Source of the DNA: Mesorhizobium sp. L2C084A000
GTDB taxonomy: Bacteria; Pseudomonadota; Alphaproteobacteria; Rhizobiales; Rhizobiaceae
Length of the DNA stretch: 60,167 nt
Direction of reading: 5' to 3'
Assembly (NCBI RefSeq): GCF_000502875.1
Contig: NZ_AYWX01000006.1
Coordinates: 116,677-176,843, forward strand
The stretch's first letter is position 1, and every line of letters begins with the position of its first letter. Below, in pieces: positions 1 through 9,722 of this stretch. Position numbers and translations under genes: made by a program. The notes beneath the pieces were generated by a model, which had not been told where the DNA came from, did not search any database, and saw nothing but the letters and a program-made list of their open reading frames with translations.

Positions 1-94
1 AGGCACGCGGCAGCGTTCCCTCCCCCTTGTGGGGAGGGTTAGGGTGGGGGTTCTTCTTCGCAAGAATCCATGTGCGATAGCCCTGCCCGCAAGG

Positions 95-228
95 GGGGAG
101 ATGTCACCGAAGGCGACAGAGGGGGTCGCCGCGCGTGAAGCGCTGGCGCCATCTGTGCCGCGCCCGGTCGAACCAACCCCCTCTGGCCTGCCGGCCATCT
201 CCCCCCTCAAGGGGGGAGATCGATTGCC
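95..228. repeat. Rhizobial intergenic palindromic repeat (GGGGGAGATG family), copy 1
   Basis: Two arms face each other. The left arm runs from AAGGGGGGAGATG to AGAGGGGGT; the right arm holds the reverse complement, ACCCCCTCT and then CATCTCCCCCCTT. A second copy lies at 45958-46140. The first 294 bases of the window hold only this element and a related G-rich stretch before it; I see no convincing gene there. Elements of this look are frequent between rhizobial genes. The function is unknown. Confidence 0.7.
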
Positions 229-294
229 ACGCGATTTCGCCAATCTTCAACGAAGCAGGAATGAGCGGGGCGCCTAAGCTGCCAATTGCTTTCT

Positions 295-1497
295 TTAGGC
301 CTGCGCCTGCGACGCTTCCGACACCGCCGGCTTTCCTTTCTGCCGCTCCGCCCAATCCTCCAGCCAGTCGCGGCTTTGCATCTCGATCAGCCGCGATGCC
401 GTGCGCTCGAACTCGAAGGCTTCGACGCCGCGCTTGGCTGCATAAAGTGCTTGCGGCGGCGCTTCGGCGCTCGCCACCAGCCGCATACGATGGTCGTAGA
501 GCGTGTCGATCAGCAGGATGAAGCGCTTGGCCTCGTTGCGCTTGCCTTCGCCGAGCACCGGGACGTGGTCGATGAAAATGGTTGAGAAGCGCCCGGCGAT
601 CGCCAGGAAATCACGCGCGCCAAGCGGCTTCTCGCAGAGATCGGCGAAGGAGAACCGCGCCGCATCGCCCGCCGCACGCGGCACGATCACCTGCCGCCCT
701 TTGAGGGCCAGCGACGTCTCGGCGGTCGGCGCGCCCCGCGTCATGGCTTGCCAGGCCTCGTCGAGTAGCTGGTCCGCCGCCGCGTCGGCCGGCGTCACAT
801 AGACCGGTGTCCGGGCGAGCTTTTCCAGCCGGTAGTCCTTGTCGGCATCGAGCGCCAGCACCTGTGTGTGCCGCTCCAATATGCCGATGAAGGGCAGGAA
901 AAGCTGGCGGTTCAGCCCGTCGCTGTAGAGGTTTTCCGGCGCCACATTCGAGGTGGCGACCAGCACCACGCCGCTGGCAAACAGCGCCGAAAACAACCTG
1001 GACAGGATCATCGCGTCGGCAATGTCGGTGACCGAGAACTCGTCGAAGCACAGCACCCAGGCTTGCTCGGCAAGGGCCTTGGCCACCGGCGGGATCGGAT
1101 CGTCTTCCCTGACGTCGCCATTCTTGCGCGCCTGCCGGTGCTTCTGGATACGGTCCTGCACGTCGGCCATGAAGTCGTTGAAGTGGACGCGGCGCTTGCG
1201 CCGCACCGGCAGCAAGTCGAAGAACATGTCCATCAGCATGGTCTTGCCGCGGCCGACGCCGCCATGGATGTAGAGGCCTTTGACGGCCTCATGCGTCTCG
1301 CGCTTGCGGGCGAACAGCCAGCCCAGCGCGCTCGACTTATGCGCCAGCCGCTTGGCCGAGATCTCATCGGTCAGCCGGTCGAGCGCCGCAACGATCCGTT
1401 CCTGCGCCGGATCGCGGTCGATCGTACCGGTTTCCACCAGATGGTCGTAGCGCTGCCTAACGGTCGCATGGGTCTGGAGGCCGTCACGCAGATGCAT
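295..1497 (-). CDS. zapE: Cell division protein ZapE (AFG1-like ATPase)
   Basis: 400-residue P-loop ATPase of the AFG1/ZapE family. In E. coli ZapE associates with the Z-ring and depends on ATP; mitochondrial relatives act in protein quality control. A Walker A motif (GGVGRGKTMLMDMFF, near residue 80) and a Walker B (LCFDEFSV, near residue 150) are both intact, and an Arg-rich C-terminal region follows. The length fits the family. The start ATG is followed directly by a typical N-terminus. It is transcribed away from the Omp19-like gene upstream, separated by about 50 bases. The family call is firm; a Z-ring role is inferred from E. coli. Confidence 0.93.
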   Translation of the reverse strand: MHLRDGLQTHATVRQRYDHLVETGTIDRDPAQERIVAALDRLTDEISAKRLAHKSSALGWLFARKRETHEAVKGLYIHGGVGRGKTMLMDMFFDLLPVRRKRRVHFNDFMADVQDRIQKHRQARKNGDVREDDPIPPVAKALAEQAWVLCFDEFSVTDIADAMILSRLFSALFASGVVLVATSNVAPENLYSDGLNRQLFLPFIGILERHTQVLALDADKDYRLEKLARTPVYVTPADAAADQLLDEAWQAMTRGAPTAETSLALKGRQVIVPRAAGDAARFSFADLCEKPLGARDFLAIAGRFSTIFIDHVPVLGEGKRNEAKRFILLIDTLYDHRMRLVASAEAPPQALYAAKRGVEAFEFERTASRLIEMQSRDWLEDWAERQKGKPAVSEASQAQA

Positions 1498-1550
1498 CGG
1501 TCACGTCGTTCTGGAGCGATTCCGGGAACCGGAATTGCGTAAAACAAAAA

Positions 1551-2090
1551 CTATCTCGTAAGCGAAATCGGCTGGCCGTTGGAAGTCTGGCCGTCGAATT
1601 TCGAGCCGCCCGAGGAATAGAGCCGCGCCAGCGCACCGCCGCTCTCGTCATAGAGCGTCAGCTGCTTGCCGGCGACGTTCCACGACTTGATGCCGTCCAT
1701 CGGCGCCGGGCAATGCAGCGGACCGGCGCGGAAGCCGGCGCCGAATTTGGTCTGCGGTGTCGCCACCTTGCAGCTCTGGCCCGCAACGCTGGCGTTCCAG
1801 ACACCGGCGACGCTGGCGGCGGTCACGTCCGAAGCGCCGGCCGGCGCCGAACCATCCGAAGGCAGCGCGGCGACCTGCGTGTTCGCCGGAGCGGTCGGGA
1901 ATTGCGAAGGGTCGGTGGTGCCGGGCGATGCCGGCGGCGGCAGTTGGTTCGCCGTCACCTTGCCGGCGGGCGCGGCCTCCAGCGGTGCCGGCTGCTGGTC
2001 ATCCATCGAGGAAAAACGTGAGGTCGAACAGCCGCTCGCAACGAGCGCCGCCAGCGATACGGCCACCAGACCGGTTTTCGAAAAAGTCAT
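1551..2090 (-). CDS. Omp19/AprI-Inh family protease inhibitor lipoprotein
   Basis: 179-residue lipoprotein. The N-terminus is a signal peptide ending in a lipobox (LVASGC), followed by a Pro/Ala-rich linker of about 80 residues and a C-terminal beta-barrel-like domain starting at AGVWNASVAGQSC. That domain matches the Inh/Omp19 inhibitor family, with two cysteines (in GQSC and PLHC) in the expected positions. Brucella Omp19 is an outer-membrane lipoprotein that inhibits host proteases. I chose ATG 2088-2090 because GGAGG lies just upstream and the signal peptide begins there; an upstream in-frame ATG would add 28 unlikely residues. A protective role at the outer membrane is inference. Confidence 0.85.
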   Translation of the reverse strand: MTFSKTGLVAVSLAALVASGCSTSRFSSMDDQQPAPLEAAPAGKVTANQLPPPASPGTTDPSQFPTAPANTQVAALPSDGSAPAGASDVTAASVAGVWNASVAGQSCKVATPQTKFGAGFRAGPLHCPAPMDGIKSWNVAGKQLTLYDESGGALARLYSSGGSKFDGQTSNGQPISLTR

Positions 2091-2351
2091 TCCAACCTCC
2101 GTCGGATCCGGCTGGGGGGAAGCCGTCCGCACAATCTCACCCCCACCAAGATGGAGAAGGTGGCGAAATTTCAACCCGATATGGTTAAAATACAGTTTGC
2201 AGCCAGAAGTGTTGCAATTTTATCGCAATGGGGACGGCTGACCGCTTGTCGCCCGTCGCTTGGGAATTCCGGTCAACACTTCGTCGGTGGACGCTTGCGC
2301 GAACCGCCTTAGCGCCTATGTCTGGAAACGAAACCCTGCTGGAGCCGCAAA

Positions 2352-3371
2352 TTGGCCGCGAGAAAGACTGCCGCCAATCGCTATTACAGCGGCCCGCCCA
2401 GCGACCATTTCGACGGCGCATTGTTCTTCAATCCCGACGGCCAGCCACCCGGCCGTTTCGCCGACCTGCTGAAATGGCAGTTGAATGGCCAGCGCTCGAA
2501 ATGGCCGGCGAGCGATGCAAGCCCCTTTCCGCAGGCGAAACCGACGGCTCGGGTCGAGGGCGCTGCGCTGGAAGTGACCATGGTTGGTCATTCCACCTTG
2601 CTGGTCCAGACGGCCGGTCTGAACATTCTTACCGATCCGGTGTGGTCGCTGCGCGCGTCGCCGCTTTCCTTCGCCGGACCAAAACGCATCAATGCGCCAG
2701 GCATCGCCTTTGCCGACCTGCCGTCGATCGACCTCGTTCTGGTCAGCCACAACCACTATGACCATCTCGACCTCGCCACGTTGAAGCGGCTGAAGGCCGG
2801 CCACGACCCGCTGGTGCTCACTCCGCTCGGCAACGACGCCATCATCGAAGCCGCCGTGCCCGGCATGCGACTGTCGGCGCATGACTGGGGCGACAGGGTC
2901 GAGATCGGCAATGGCGCCGCCGTCCATGTCGAGCCGGTGCATCACTGGTCGGCGCGTGGCGCCCGCGACCGGCGCATGGCGCTGTGGGCCGGCTTCGTCG
3001 TCGAAACGCCTGACAGCAAGCTCTATTTCGCCGGCGACACCGGCTTCCACGATGGCATCAACTACCGGCTGATGGCTGAGAAACATGGCGGTTTCCGCTT
3101 CGCCATCCTGCCGATCGGCGCCTATGAGCCGCGCTGGTTCATGGCGCCGCAGCACCAGAACCCCTGGGAGGCGGTGCAAGGCATGGCGCTGTGCAATGCC
3201 GCCCATGCCGCCGGCTGCCACTGGGGCACTTTCCAGCTCACCGACGAGCCGATCGACGAGCCGGCGCGCAAATTGACCGAGGCGCTTGACGATCAAGGCA
3301 TCCCCCGCGAGCGCTTTCGCGCCTTGCGGCCGGGTGAGGTATGGGATGTGCCGGAGCACATAGCGCCCTGA
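2352..3371 (+). CDS. MBL-fold metallo-hydrolase (COG2220, NAPE-PLD/UlaG-like)
   Basis: 339-residue metallo-beta-lactamase-fold hydrolase. The metal motif HNHYDHLD sits near residue 138, followed by HHWSARG, an Asp in FAGDTGFHDG and a late His in HWGTFQLTDEP, so the di-metal site looks complete. The N-terminus (NRYYSGPPSDHFDGALFFNP) is typical of the branch that includes NAPE-PLD and UlaG-like lactonases. The best start is TTG at 2352 with GGAG 7 bases before it; no ATG fits better. The substrate cannot be told from sequence; a phospholipid-type or lactone substrate are both possible. Confidence 0.85.
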   Translation: MAARKTAANRYYSGPPSDHFDGALFFNPDGQPPGRFADLLKWQLNGQRSKWPASDASPFPQAKPTARVEGAALEVTMVGHSTLLVQTAGLNILTDPVWSLRASPLSFAGPKRINAPGIAFADLPSIDLVLVSHNHYDHLDLATLKRLKAGHDPLVLTPLGNDAIIEAAVPGMRLSAHDWGDRVEIGNGAAVHVEPVHHWSARGARDRRMALWAGFVVETPDSKLYFAGDTGFHDGINYRLMAEKHGGFRFAILPIGAYEPRWFMAPQHQNPWEAVQGMALCNAAHAAGCHWGTFQLTDEPIDEPARKLTEALDDQGIPRERFRALRPGEVWDVPEHIAP

Positions 3372-3448
3372 TCGGTTTCGACGGAACCCCAGCGCGGCAA
3401 CCGCGTTTTCATGTGGTTGAAAAATCTGCCGGTTTGCGAGGCATTGCC

Positions 3449-3610
3449 ATGCTCAAATGGATCGTCGTTCTCCTGATCGTCGCCGCGGCGGCGAGTCTGC
3501 TCGGCATGCCGGCGCTGGCAGGTGCCGCCGCCACCGGTGCGCGCATCCTTATCGGCATCGTTCTGATCATTTTCCTGCTGATGGTGCTGGGCATTTTCGC
3601 CGTCACGTAA
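3449..3610 (+). CDS. DUF1328 (UPF0391) small membrane protein
   Basis: 53-residue protein that is almost wholly two transmembrane helices: LKWIVVLLIVAAAASLL, a Gly/Ala-rich turn, then ILIGIVLIIFLLMVLGIF. Length and pattern match UPF0391/DUF1328, a family of unknown function common in proteobacteria. A longer in-frame start at 3341 overlaps the preceding hydrolase and adds no conserved residues, so ATG 3449 is preferred. It stands alone between the hydrolase and dapF. Confidence 0.85.
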   Translation: MLKWIVVLLIVAAAASLLGMPALAGAAATGARILIGIVLIIFLLMVLGIFAVT

Positions 3611-3706
3611 GTCCGGCGCTTTCGCCGTGACCAAGCGGCTGCGCACTGGTAATTCCTGCCCGTTTCCGCCATATAGCGCCAAACGGATACGGAATTTTTC
3701 GGAGCA

Positions 3707-4591
3707 ATGGCCAGCACCGCCCCTTTCGCCAAGATGAACGGTATCGGCAACGAGATCATCGTTGCCGATATGCGTGGCCGTGCCGATCGGGTGACGGCGG
3801 CGGCGGCGATTGCGCTGAATGCCGATGCCGCGACCAGCTTCGACCAGATCATGGCGATCCATGACGCCAGGACGCCGGGCACCGCCTTTTTCATCGACAT
3901 CTTGAATTCCGATGGAACCAGCGCCCAGGCCTGCGGCAATGGCATGCGCTGCGTCGTCCAGGCGCTCGCCGCCGAGACCGGCCAGAAGATCTTCACCTTC
4001 GAAACCGTGGCAGGCATCCTCAATGCGCGCGAACATGCCGACGGTTCGATCTCGGTCGACATGGGCACGCCGCGCTTCGGCTGGCAGGATATCCCGCTGG
4101 CCGAGGAGTTCCGCGACACCCGGATGATCGAGCTGCAGATCGGCCCGATCGACGCGCCGGTGCTGCATTCACCCTCGGTCGTCTCGATGGGCAATCCGCA
4201 CGCCATCTTCTGGGTCGACAATGACGTCTGGTCCTATGAGCTCGACCGCTTCGGCCCGCTGCTCGAGAACCACCCGATGTTCCCCGAGCGCGCCAACATC
4301 ACCATCGCTCAGGTTACTTCGCCCGAAACGATGATCATCCGCACCTGGGAGCGCGGCGCCGGACTGACCAAGGCCTGCGGCTCGGCCGCCTGCGCCGCCG
4401 TCGTGGCCGCTGCCCGCACCAACCGGACCGGCCGCAGCGTCAGTCTGTTGACCCCCGGCGGCGGCATGCTGCATGTCGAATGGCGCGACGATGACCACGT
4501 GGTCCTGACGGGCGCCGCCGAATGGGAATTTTCCGGCAGCTTCGACCCGTCGAACGGGACATGGGCCCGCGACACCGAAAGCGCGGCCTGA
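3707..4591 (+). CDS. dapF: Diaminopimelate epimerase
   Basis: 294 residues. Converts LL- to meso-diaminopimelate in lysine and peptidoglycan synthesis, in the cytoplasm. Both catalytic cysteines are present: one in ACGNGMRC (near residue 76) and one in [10 protein letters not shown] (near residue 224). The first gene of a + strand run; its stop TGA shares a base with the ATG of mtaB (TGATG), implying translational coupling. GGAGC lies before the ATG. The dapF-mtaB-ftsY-yciB order is common in Rhizobiales. Confidence 0.97.
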   Translation: MASTAPFAKMNGIGNEIIVADMRGRADRVTAAAAIALNADAATSFDQIMAIHDARTPGTAFFIDILNSDGTSAQACGNGMRCVVQALAAETGQKIFTFETVAGILNAREHADGSISVDMGTPRFGWQDIPLAEEFRDTRMIELQIGPIDAPVLHSPSVVSMGNPHAIFWVDNDVWSYELDRFGPLLENHPMFPERANITIAQVTSPETMIIRTWERGAGLTKACGSAACAAVVAAARTNRTGRSVSLLTPGGGMLHVEWRDDDHVVLTGAAEWEFSGSFDPSNGTWARDTESAA

Positions 4592-5904
4592 TGTCCGCTC
4601 TGCCCAAGAGCCCGATGTCCCAGGGCATCGATGTCGTCACCTTCGGCTGTCGGCTCAACACCTATGAATCGCAGGTGATGCGGCGCGAGGCTGAAAGTGC
4701 CGGTCTGGGCGCGCTGGAAGGTGGCGCCATGATCTTCAACACCTGCGCCGTGACAGGCGAAGCAGTGCGCCAGGCCAAGCAGGCGATCCGCAAGGCGCGC
4801 CGCGACAACCCGCAGGCGCGCATCATCGTCACCGGCTGCGCCGCGCAGACCGAGCCTGAAAAATTCGCCGCCATGGACGAGGTCGATCTCGTGCTCGGCA
4901 ATGAAGAGAAGCTGAAGGCCAACTCCTATCGCGCACTGCCGGATTTCGGCGTCAACGACACCGAAAAGGCACGCGTCAACGATATCTTTTCGGTGCGTGA
5001 GACCGCAGGCCACATGGTCGACGCCATCGAGGGCCGGGCACGCGCCTTCGTCCAGGTGCAGAATGGCTGCGACCACCGCTGCACCTTCTGCATCATTCCC
5101 TACGGCCGCGGCAATTCGCGCTCGGTGCCGATGGGCGCCGTGGTCGAGCAGGTCAAGCGGCTCGCCGGCAACGGCTATGCCGAGATCGTTCTGACCGGCG
5201 TCGACATGACATCATTCGGCGCCGATCTGCCGGGCGCGCCGAAGCTCGGCAGGCTGGTGAAAACAATCCTGAAACAGGTGCCGGACGTGAAGCGCCTGCG
5301 GCTGTCCTCCATCGATTCGATCGAGGCCGACGACGATCTGCTCAACGCCATCGCCACCGAGCCGCGGCTGATGCCGCATCTGCATCTGTCGCTGCAGTCG
5401 GGCGACGACATGATCCTGAAGCGGATGAAGCGCCGGCATCTGCGCGACCAGTCGATCCGCTTCTGCGAGGATGTGCGCAAGCTGCGCCCCGGTATCGTCT
5501 TCGGCGCCGACATCATCGCCGGCTTCCCGACCGAGACCGACGAAATGTTCGAGAACTCGGAAAAAATCGTCGAGGAGTGTGGCCTGACCCATCTCCACGT
5601 CTTCCCGTTCAGCCCACGCGAAGGCACGCCTGCCGCGCGCATGCCCCAGCTCCGCCGTGAATTGGTCAAGCAGCGCGCCGCCCGGCTGCGCGCCGCCGGT
5701 GAAGTTGCGTATATCAGGCATCTGTCGTCGCTCACCGGTACGCGTCAGTCGATCCTGATCGAGCGCGACGGCCTTGGCCGCACCGAGGGTTTTACGCTTG
5801 CCGCACTCGGCACGGGCGCACCGGGTGAGATCGTCGAGGCCGATATATCAGGCCACGATGGTAGCAGGCTGATCGCGGCGCCCCTCGCCGCCCGCGCGGC
5901 CTGA
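4591..5904 (+). CDS. mtaB: tRNA (t6A37) methylthiotransferase MtaB
   Basis: 437-residue radical-SAM enzyme that adds a methylthio group to N6-threonylcarbamoyladenosine 37 of tRNA. Order: an N-terminal UPF0004 domain with three cluster cysteines (FGCRLNTYES, NTCAVTGEA, VTGCAAQ), then the radical SAM motif CDHRCTFC near residue 157, then a C-terminal TRAM-like region. The start was placed at ATG 4591, overlapping the dapF stop; an earlier in-frame ATG (4522) lies inside dapF. It is followed after 12 bases by ftsY, so probably one transcript. Confidence 0.93.
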   Translation: MSALPKSPMSQGIDVVTFGCRLNTYESQVMRREAESAGLGALEGGAMIFNTCAVTGEAVRQAKQAIRKARRDNPQARIIVTGCAAQTEPEKFAAMDEVDLVLGNEEKLKANSYRALPDFGVNDTEKARVNDIFSVRETAGHMVDAIEGRARAFVQVQNGCDHRCTFCIIPYGRGNSRSVPMGAVVEQVKRLAGNGYAEIVLTGVDMTSFGADLPGAPKLGRLVKTILKQVPDVKRLRLSSIDSIEADDDLLNAIATEPRLMPHLHLSLQSGDDMILKRMKRRHLRDQSIRFCEDVRKLRPGIVFGADIIAGFPTETDEMFENSEKIVEECGLTHLHVFPFSPREGTPAARMPQLRRELVKQRAARLRAAGEVAYIRHLSSLTGTRQSILIERDGLGRTEGFTLAALGTGAPGEIVEADISGHDGSRLIAAPLAARAA

Positions 5905-5916
5905 GAAACGCAAAGC

Positions 5917-7728
5917 ATGGCTGGTTTTTTCAAGAAGATATTTTCGTTCGGCAAGAAAGAGGTGGTCGAGGAGCGGGTCGACGAGACCGCCCCGCTGCCG
6001 CCGATCAAATGGGAAGCGCTCGAGGCGCTGAAGCCGGCGGCCGAGCAGGTCGTTCCGGAGTTCTTGAAGCGTGACGAGCTGGAGCGCGAGGCGGAAACTG
6101 CGCCGACGCCGACGACGGTCGAGCCGGAAGTGATCCCCGCGCCGGAATCGGCGCCTGTCGAGAAGCCGGTGCCCGAGCCGGCACCGGCCATTCCGCCAGC
6201 ACCGGAGCCGACTATTCCCTCCGAGCCGGAACCCCTGCCGGAGCCCGAGCCGGAAGAAGAACCCGCGCCCGAGACGCCTGCCGAGCCGCCGGCGCCCGAG
6301 GAGATACCAACACCTCCCGCCGTTCCGGAGCCTGCTCCCGAACCGCAGCCGCAGGAGGTCCCGCCACCCGCGCCGGCCGAGCCGGAGATCGTCCCGTCAC
6401 GCCCGGAACAGCAGCCGGAACCGGAACCGGTCGAAGTGCCGACGCCTGCCGAGGTTCCGGCCGAGACACCAGCCCCGATCGAGGTGCCGACACCGGGGCC
6501 GGCCCCTGCTCAGCCATTATCAGAGGTCAGCGCCGCCCCTCATCCGCCTGCTGGCACCTTCTCTCCGTCTGAAGACGGGGAGAAGGAAGAAGTTTCAGCA
6601 CCGACGCCCGAAGCCCCGCCTGCCGAAATCGCACCTCCCATTCGCCAGCCGGCGCCGATCGAATCGCAGCCGGTCATTGCGGAAATTGCGCCCGAGCCGC
6701 AGTCTCTTCCACAACCCGCGCCGGAGCCAAAAGCCGCACCCGGCAAGGTGACCGTCACCAAGAAGGTCGAGCAGAAGGCCGAGCCACAGAAGGCGCCGGA
6801 GCCGGCACCGAGGCGCTCATGGTTCCAGCGCATGAAGGACGGGCTTGCCCGCTCCTCCAAGGAGCTCACCGGCAACATTGCCGGCGTCTTCACCAAGCGC
6901 AAGCTGGACGAAGAGACTTTGCAGGACCTTGAGGATGTGCTGATCCGTGCCGATCTCGGCATGGAGACGGCCTTGCGCGTTACCGACGCGCTGGCCGCCA
7001 GCCGCTACGGCAAGGACGTCTCCGACACCGAGGTCCGCGCCATCATGGCGGCCGAGGTGGAAAAAGTGCTGGCCCATGTCGCCATGCCGCTGGAGCTCGA
7101 CCTTTCACACAAGCCGCATGTCATCCTGGTGGTCGGTGTCAACGGCACCGGCAAGACCACAACTATCGGCAAGCTGGCCGCCAAGCTCACCGATGGTGGC
7201 CTGTCGGTGATGCTCGCCGCCGGCGACACCTTTCGCGCCGCCGCGATCGAGCAACTGAAGATCTGGGGCGAGCGGACGAAATCGCCTGTGATCGCCTCAA
7301 AGATCGGCGCCGATGCCGCGGGACTGGCCTATGACGCCTTCGAGAAGGCCAAGGAGGCCGGTTCCGACGTGCTGATCATCGACACCGCCGGCCGCCTGCA
7401 GAACAAGACTGAACTGATGGCGGAGCTCGAAAAGATCGTCCGCGTGCTTGGCAAACTCGACCCGGAAGCACCGCACACCGTGCTGCAGACGGTCGACGCC
7501 ACCACCGGCCAGAACGCGCTCAACCAAGTCGAGATCTTCCGCAATATCGCCGGCGTCAACGGCCTGGTGATGACCAAGCTGGACGGCACGGCGCGCGGCG
7601 GTATTCTGGTGGCGATCGCGGCAAAGCACAAATTGCCGGTCTATTTCATCGGCGTCGGCGAACAGGTCGACGACCTCGAACCTTTCTCGGCAAGCGAATT
7701 CGCCAGGGCGATCGCTGGAGTAGCTTAA
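5917..7728 (+). CDS. ftsY: Signal recognition particle receptor FtsY
   Basis: 603-residue SRP receptor GTPase, membrane-associated, partner of Ffh (encoded at 41064-42668). The C-terminal NG domain (about residues 300-600) shows [10 protein letters not shown] (G1), [17 protein letters not shown] (G3) and [10 protein letters not shown] (G4). The N-terminal A domain is very long, roughly residues 15-290, and built mostly of Pro, Glu and Ala with PEP-type repeats; E. coli FtsY has 497 residues. The extreme N-terminus ([14 protein letters not shown]) is a basic amphipathic membrane-binding helix. It sits between mtaB and yciB on the same strand. Confidence 0.96.
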   Translation: MAGFFKKIFSFGKKEVVEERVDETAPLPPIKWEALEALKPAAEQVVPEFLKRDELEREAETAPTPTTVEPEVIPAPESAPVEKPVPEPAPAIPPAPEPTIPSEPEPLPEPEPEEEPAPETPAEPPAPEEIPTPPAVPEPAPEPQPQEVPPPAPAEPEIVPSRPEQQPEPEPVEVPTPAEVPAETPAPIEVPTPGPAPAQPLSEVSAAPHPPAGTFSPSEDGEKEEVSAPTPEAPPAEIAPPIRQPAPIESQPVIAEIAPEPQSLPQPAPEPKAAPGKVTVTKKVEQKAEPQKAPEPAPRRSWFQRMKDGLARSSKELTGNIAGVFTKRKLDEETLQDLEDVLIRADLGMETALRVTDALAASRYGKDVSDTEVRAIMAAEVEKVLAHVAMPLELDLSHKPHVILVVGVNGTGKTTTIGKLAAKLTDGGLSVMLAAGDTFRAAAIEQLKIWGERTKSPVIASKIGADAAGLAYDAFEKAKEAGSDVLIIDTAGRLQNKTELMAELEKIVRVLGKLDPEAPHTVLQTVDATTGQNALNQVEIFRNIAGVNGLVMTKLDGTARGGILVAIAAKHKLPVYFIGVGEQVDDLEPFSASEFARAIAGVA

Positions 7729-7731
7729 CAA

Positions 7732-7773
7732 GCATGTCCCAAAAAGTTGCAGACTTTTTGGATCAGATCATGC
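7732..7773. repeat. Dispersed hairpin repeat, arm A only (ftsY-yciB gap)
   Basis: GCATG opens and CATGC closes the element; inside, CCAAAAAGT (7739-7747) pairs perfectly with ACTTTTTGG (7753-7761). The shape matches arm A of the two-hairpin repeats at 11299-11399, 50965-51067 and 59077-59179, with different stem bases. It occupies nearly all of the ftsY-yciB gap and could modulate readthrough or mRNA decay; that is inference. Confidence 0.6.
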
Positions 7774-7789
7774 GCAAGAAAGAGATTCC

Positions 7790-8464
7790 ATGAACCCACC
7801 CATTCTCGAACGCGATCCGTCGGACCCGCAGAAGCAGAAGAAGGAAGGCGTCAATCCGCTGCTCAAGCTAGTGCTGGAGCTGGGTCCGTTGATGGTGTTC
7901 TTCTTCGCCAATGCGCGCGGCGGATGGCTGGTGCAGAAATTCCCTGTTCTGGCCGAGTTCGGCGGGCCGATTTTCGTCGCCACCGGGCTGTTCATGGCCG
8001 CCACGGCAATCGCCCTGATCGCCTCGTGGCTGCTCACCCGCACCTTGCCGATCATGCCGATGGTGTCGGGCGTCGTCGTCTTCATCTTCGGCGCGCTGAC
8101 GCTCTATCTGCAGGACGACATCTTCATCAAGATGAAGCCGACCATCGTCAACACGCTGTTCGGCGGCGTGCTGCTCGGCGGGCTCTACTTCGGCAAGTCG
8201 CTGCTTGGCTATGTCTTCGATTCGGCCTTCAGCCTCGACGCCGAAGGCTGGCGGAAACTGACCTTCCGCTGGGGCCTGTTCTTCCTGTTCCTGGCCATCG
8301 TCAATGAGGTGGTGTGGCGCAATTTTTCCACCGACGCCTGGGTTACTTTCAAGGTCTGGGGCATCATGCCGATCACGCTTCTGTTCACCTTCAGCCAGAT
8401 GCCGCTGATCCTGCGTCATTCACTCGAGGACAAGGCCGGCAAAGAAGAGAGAACCGGAAAGTAG
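7790..8464 (+). CDS. yciB: Septation protein A / inner membrane protein YciB
   Basis: 224-residue membrane protein of the YciB/IspA (intracellular septation A) family. It has a short polar N-terminus, then about five to six hydrophobic helices, with family features such as [13 protein letters not shown] near residue 27 and [21 protein letters not shown] near residue 155. Members affect cell envelope synthesis and septation in enterobacteria. It follows ftsY by about 60 bases, with a hairpin repeat between. Confidence 0.92.
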   Translation: MNPPILERDPSDPQKQKKEGVNPLLKLVLELGPLMVFFFANARGGWLVQKFPVLAEFGGPIFVATGLFMAATAIALIASWLLTRTLPIMPMVSGVVVFIFGALTLYLQDDIFIKMKPTIVNTLFGGVLLGGLYFGKSLLGYVFDSAFSLDAEGWRKLTFRWGLFFLFLAIVNEVVWRNFSTDAWVTFKVWGIMPITLLFTFSQMPLILRHSLEDKAGKEERTGK

Positions 8465-8515
8465 AAAAAGCGGTTCTGCGTTCGTGAAACAATGAACCGT
8501 TCTGGGGAGAGGGAC

Positions 8516-9136
8516 ATGGAATTCATCACCACGCGCGACCAGTTGAGGACGATCTACAAGACGCCACGGCCGACCGACGGTTCTATCCGCAAGGAGCTGA
8601 AAAAACTTGACGGCCATTGCCGCTCCTTCATCGGCAAGAGCCCGTTCGTGCTGATCGGCTCGTCCGACGGTGCCGGCAATGCCGACGTGACGCCGAAGGG
8701 CGACAAGCCGGGCTTTGCCACCGTTCTCGACGACACCACCATCGCCATTCCCGATCGGCCCGGCAACAACCGGCTCGACACGTTGGAAAACATTCTCCTC
8801 AATCCCTCTGTCGGGCTGCTCTTCCTCATTCCCGGCATGAACGAGACGCTGCGCGTCAACGGCGATGCCCGCATCACCGTCGACGCAAATTTGCGCGAAC
8901 GCCTCGCCGTCGACGGCAGGGAGCCGCAAAGCGTCGTCGTGGTCAGCGTCAAGGCCGCCTACATGCACTGCGCAAAAGCCTTCATGCGCTCGGACCTGTG
9001 GAAGCCGGAAACCTGGTACGACCGTGCGACGCTGCCGACGCTCGGCCAGATCATGCGCGATCAGCTGGCGGTTGCCGATTCCGCCGAGGCGACCGACCGC
9101 TGGCTCGACGAGGAATACAAGAAGACGATGTGGTAG
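8516..9136 (+). CDS. Pyridoxamine 5'-phosphate oxidase family FMN protein (MSMEG_1061-like)
   Basis: 206-residue split-barrel flavoprotein. Residues around SPFVLIGSSDGAGNADVTPKGDKPGF and DRPGNNRLDTLENIL are characteristic of the PPOX-fold subgroup that binds FMN or F420-type cofactors. The start ATG 8516 has GGGGAGAGGG just upstream; an ATG at 8492 is further from any ribosome-binding site. Next to it is a second flavin enzyme (9176-9706), so a shared redox or detoxification role is possible. The substrate is unknown. Confidence 0.85.
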   Translation: MEFITTRDQLRTIYKTPRPTDGSIRKELKKLDGHCRSFIGKSPFVLIGSSDGAGNADVTPKGDKPGFATVLDDTTIAIPDRPGNNRLDTLENILLNPSVGLLFLIPGMNETLRVNGDARITVDANLRERLAVDGREPQSVVVVSVKAAYMHCAKAFMRSDLWKPETWYDRATLPTLGQIMRDQLAVADSAEATDRWLDEEYKKTMW

Positions 9137-9175
9137 GTTTCCGGACGCGATTCGCGTCTGGACCGATTCCATACC

Positions 9176-9706
9176 TTGCTGAACATCCTTGCCATTTCCG
9201 GCAGCCTGCGCGCGGCTTCCACCAATTCGGCGCTGATCGCCGCACTGGCCCGCGAAGCGCCGTCCGGCTGCCGCGTCACCGTCCATGACGGGCTTGGCCG
9301 TCTGCCCATCTTCAATCCCGATGATGAGGGCGAGCGGACGCCGCTCGAAGCCTCCAAGCTGATCGATGCCGTCACCCGAGCCGACGGCGTGATCGTCTCC
9401 TGTCCGGAATATGCCCATGGCGTGCCGGGCGGGCTGAAGAACGCCCTCGACTGGCTGGTCTCGCGCGACGCCGCCGTCGCCAAGCCCGCCATGCTGGTGC
9501 ACGCCTCGCCGCGCTCGCTGTTCGCTCGCGCCGCACTGGCCGAGATCATGCGCACTATGTCATTCGCGTTGTGCGAGGATATGCTGGAGATTGTGCTGTT
9601 GGGGAAGAAGCAGCCGGAGGTCGAGAGCATCCTGGCGGAGCCGGCGAACCGGCTGGCGATGCGCGATGCGCTGAATGCTTTCGCGGACTTTATCCGCGCC
9701 CGTTGA
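9176..9706 (+). CDS. NADPH-dependent FMN reductase family protein
   Basis: 176-residue flavodoxin-like reductase. The phosphate-binding loop reads ISGSLRAAS at residue 6, and the flavin-contact motif PEYAHGVPGGLKNALDWL is near residue 77. Homologues reduce FMN, quinones, azo compounds or chromate. The start is TTG at 9176, giving LNILAISGSLR; no ATG lies near. It follows the PPOX gene by 39 bases and may be cotranscribed with it. Confidence 0.88.
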   Translation: MLNILAISGSLRAASTNSALIAALAREAPSGCRVTVHDGLGRLPIFNPDDEGERTPLEASKLIDAVTRADGVIVSCPEYAHGVPGGLKNALDWLVSRDAAVAKPAMLVHASPRSLFARAALAEIMRTMSFALCEDMLEIVLLGKKQPEVESILAEPANRLAMRDALNAFADFIRAR

Positions 9707-9722
9707 GTGCCGACCCACCACG

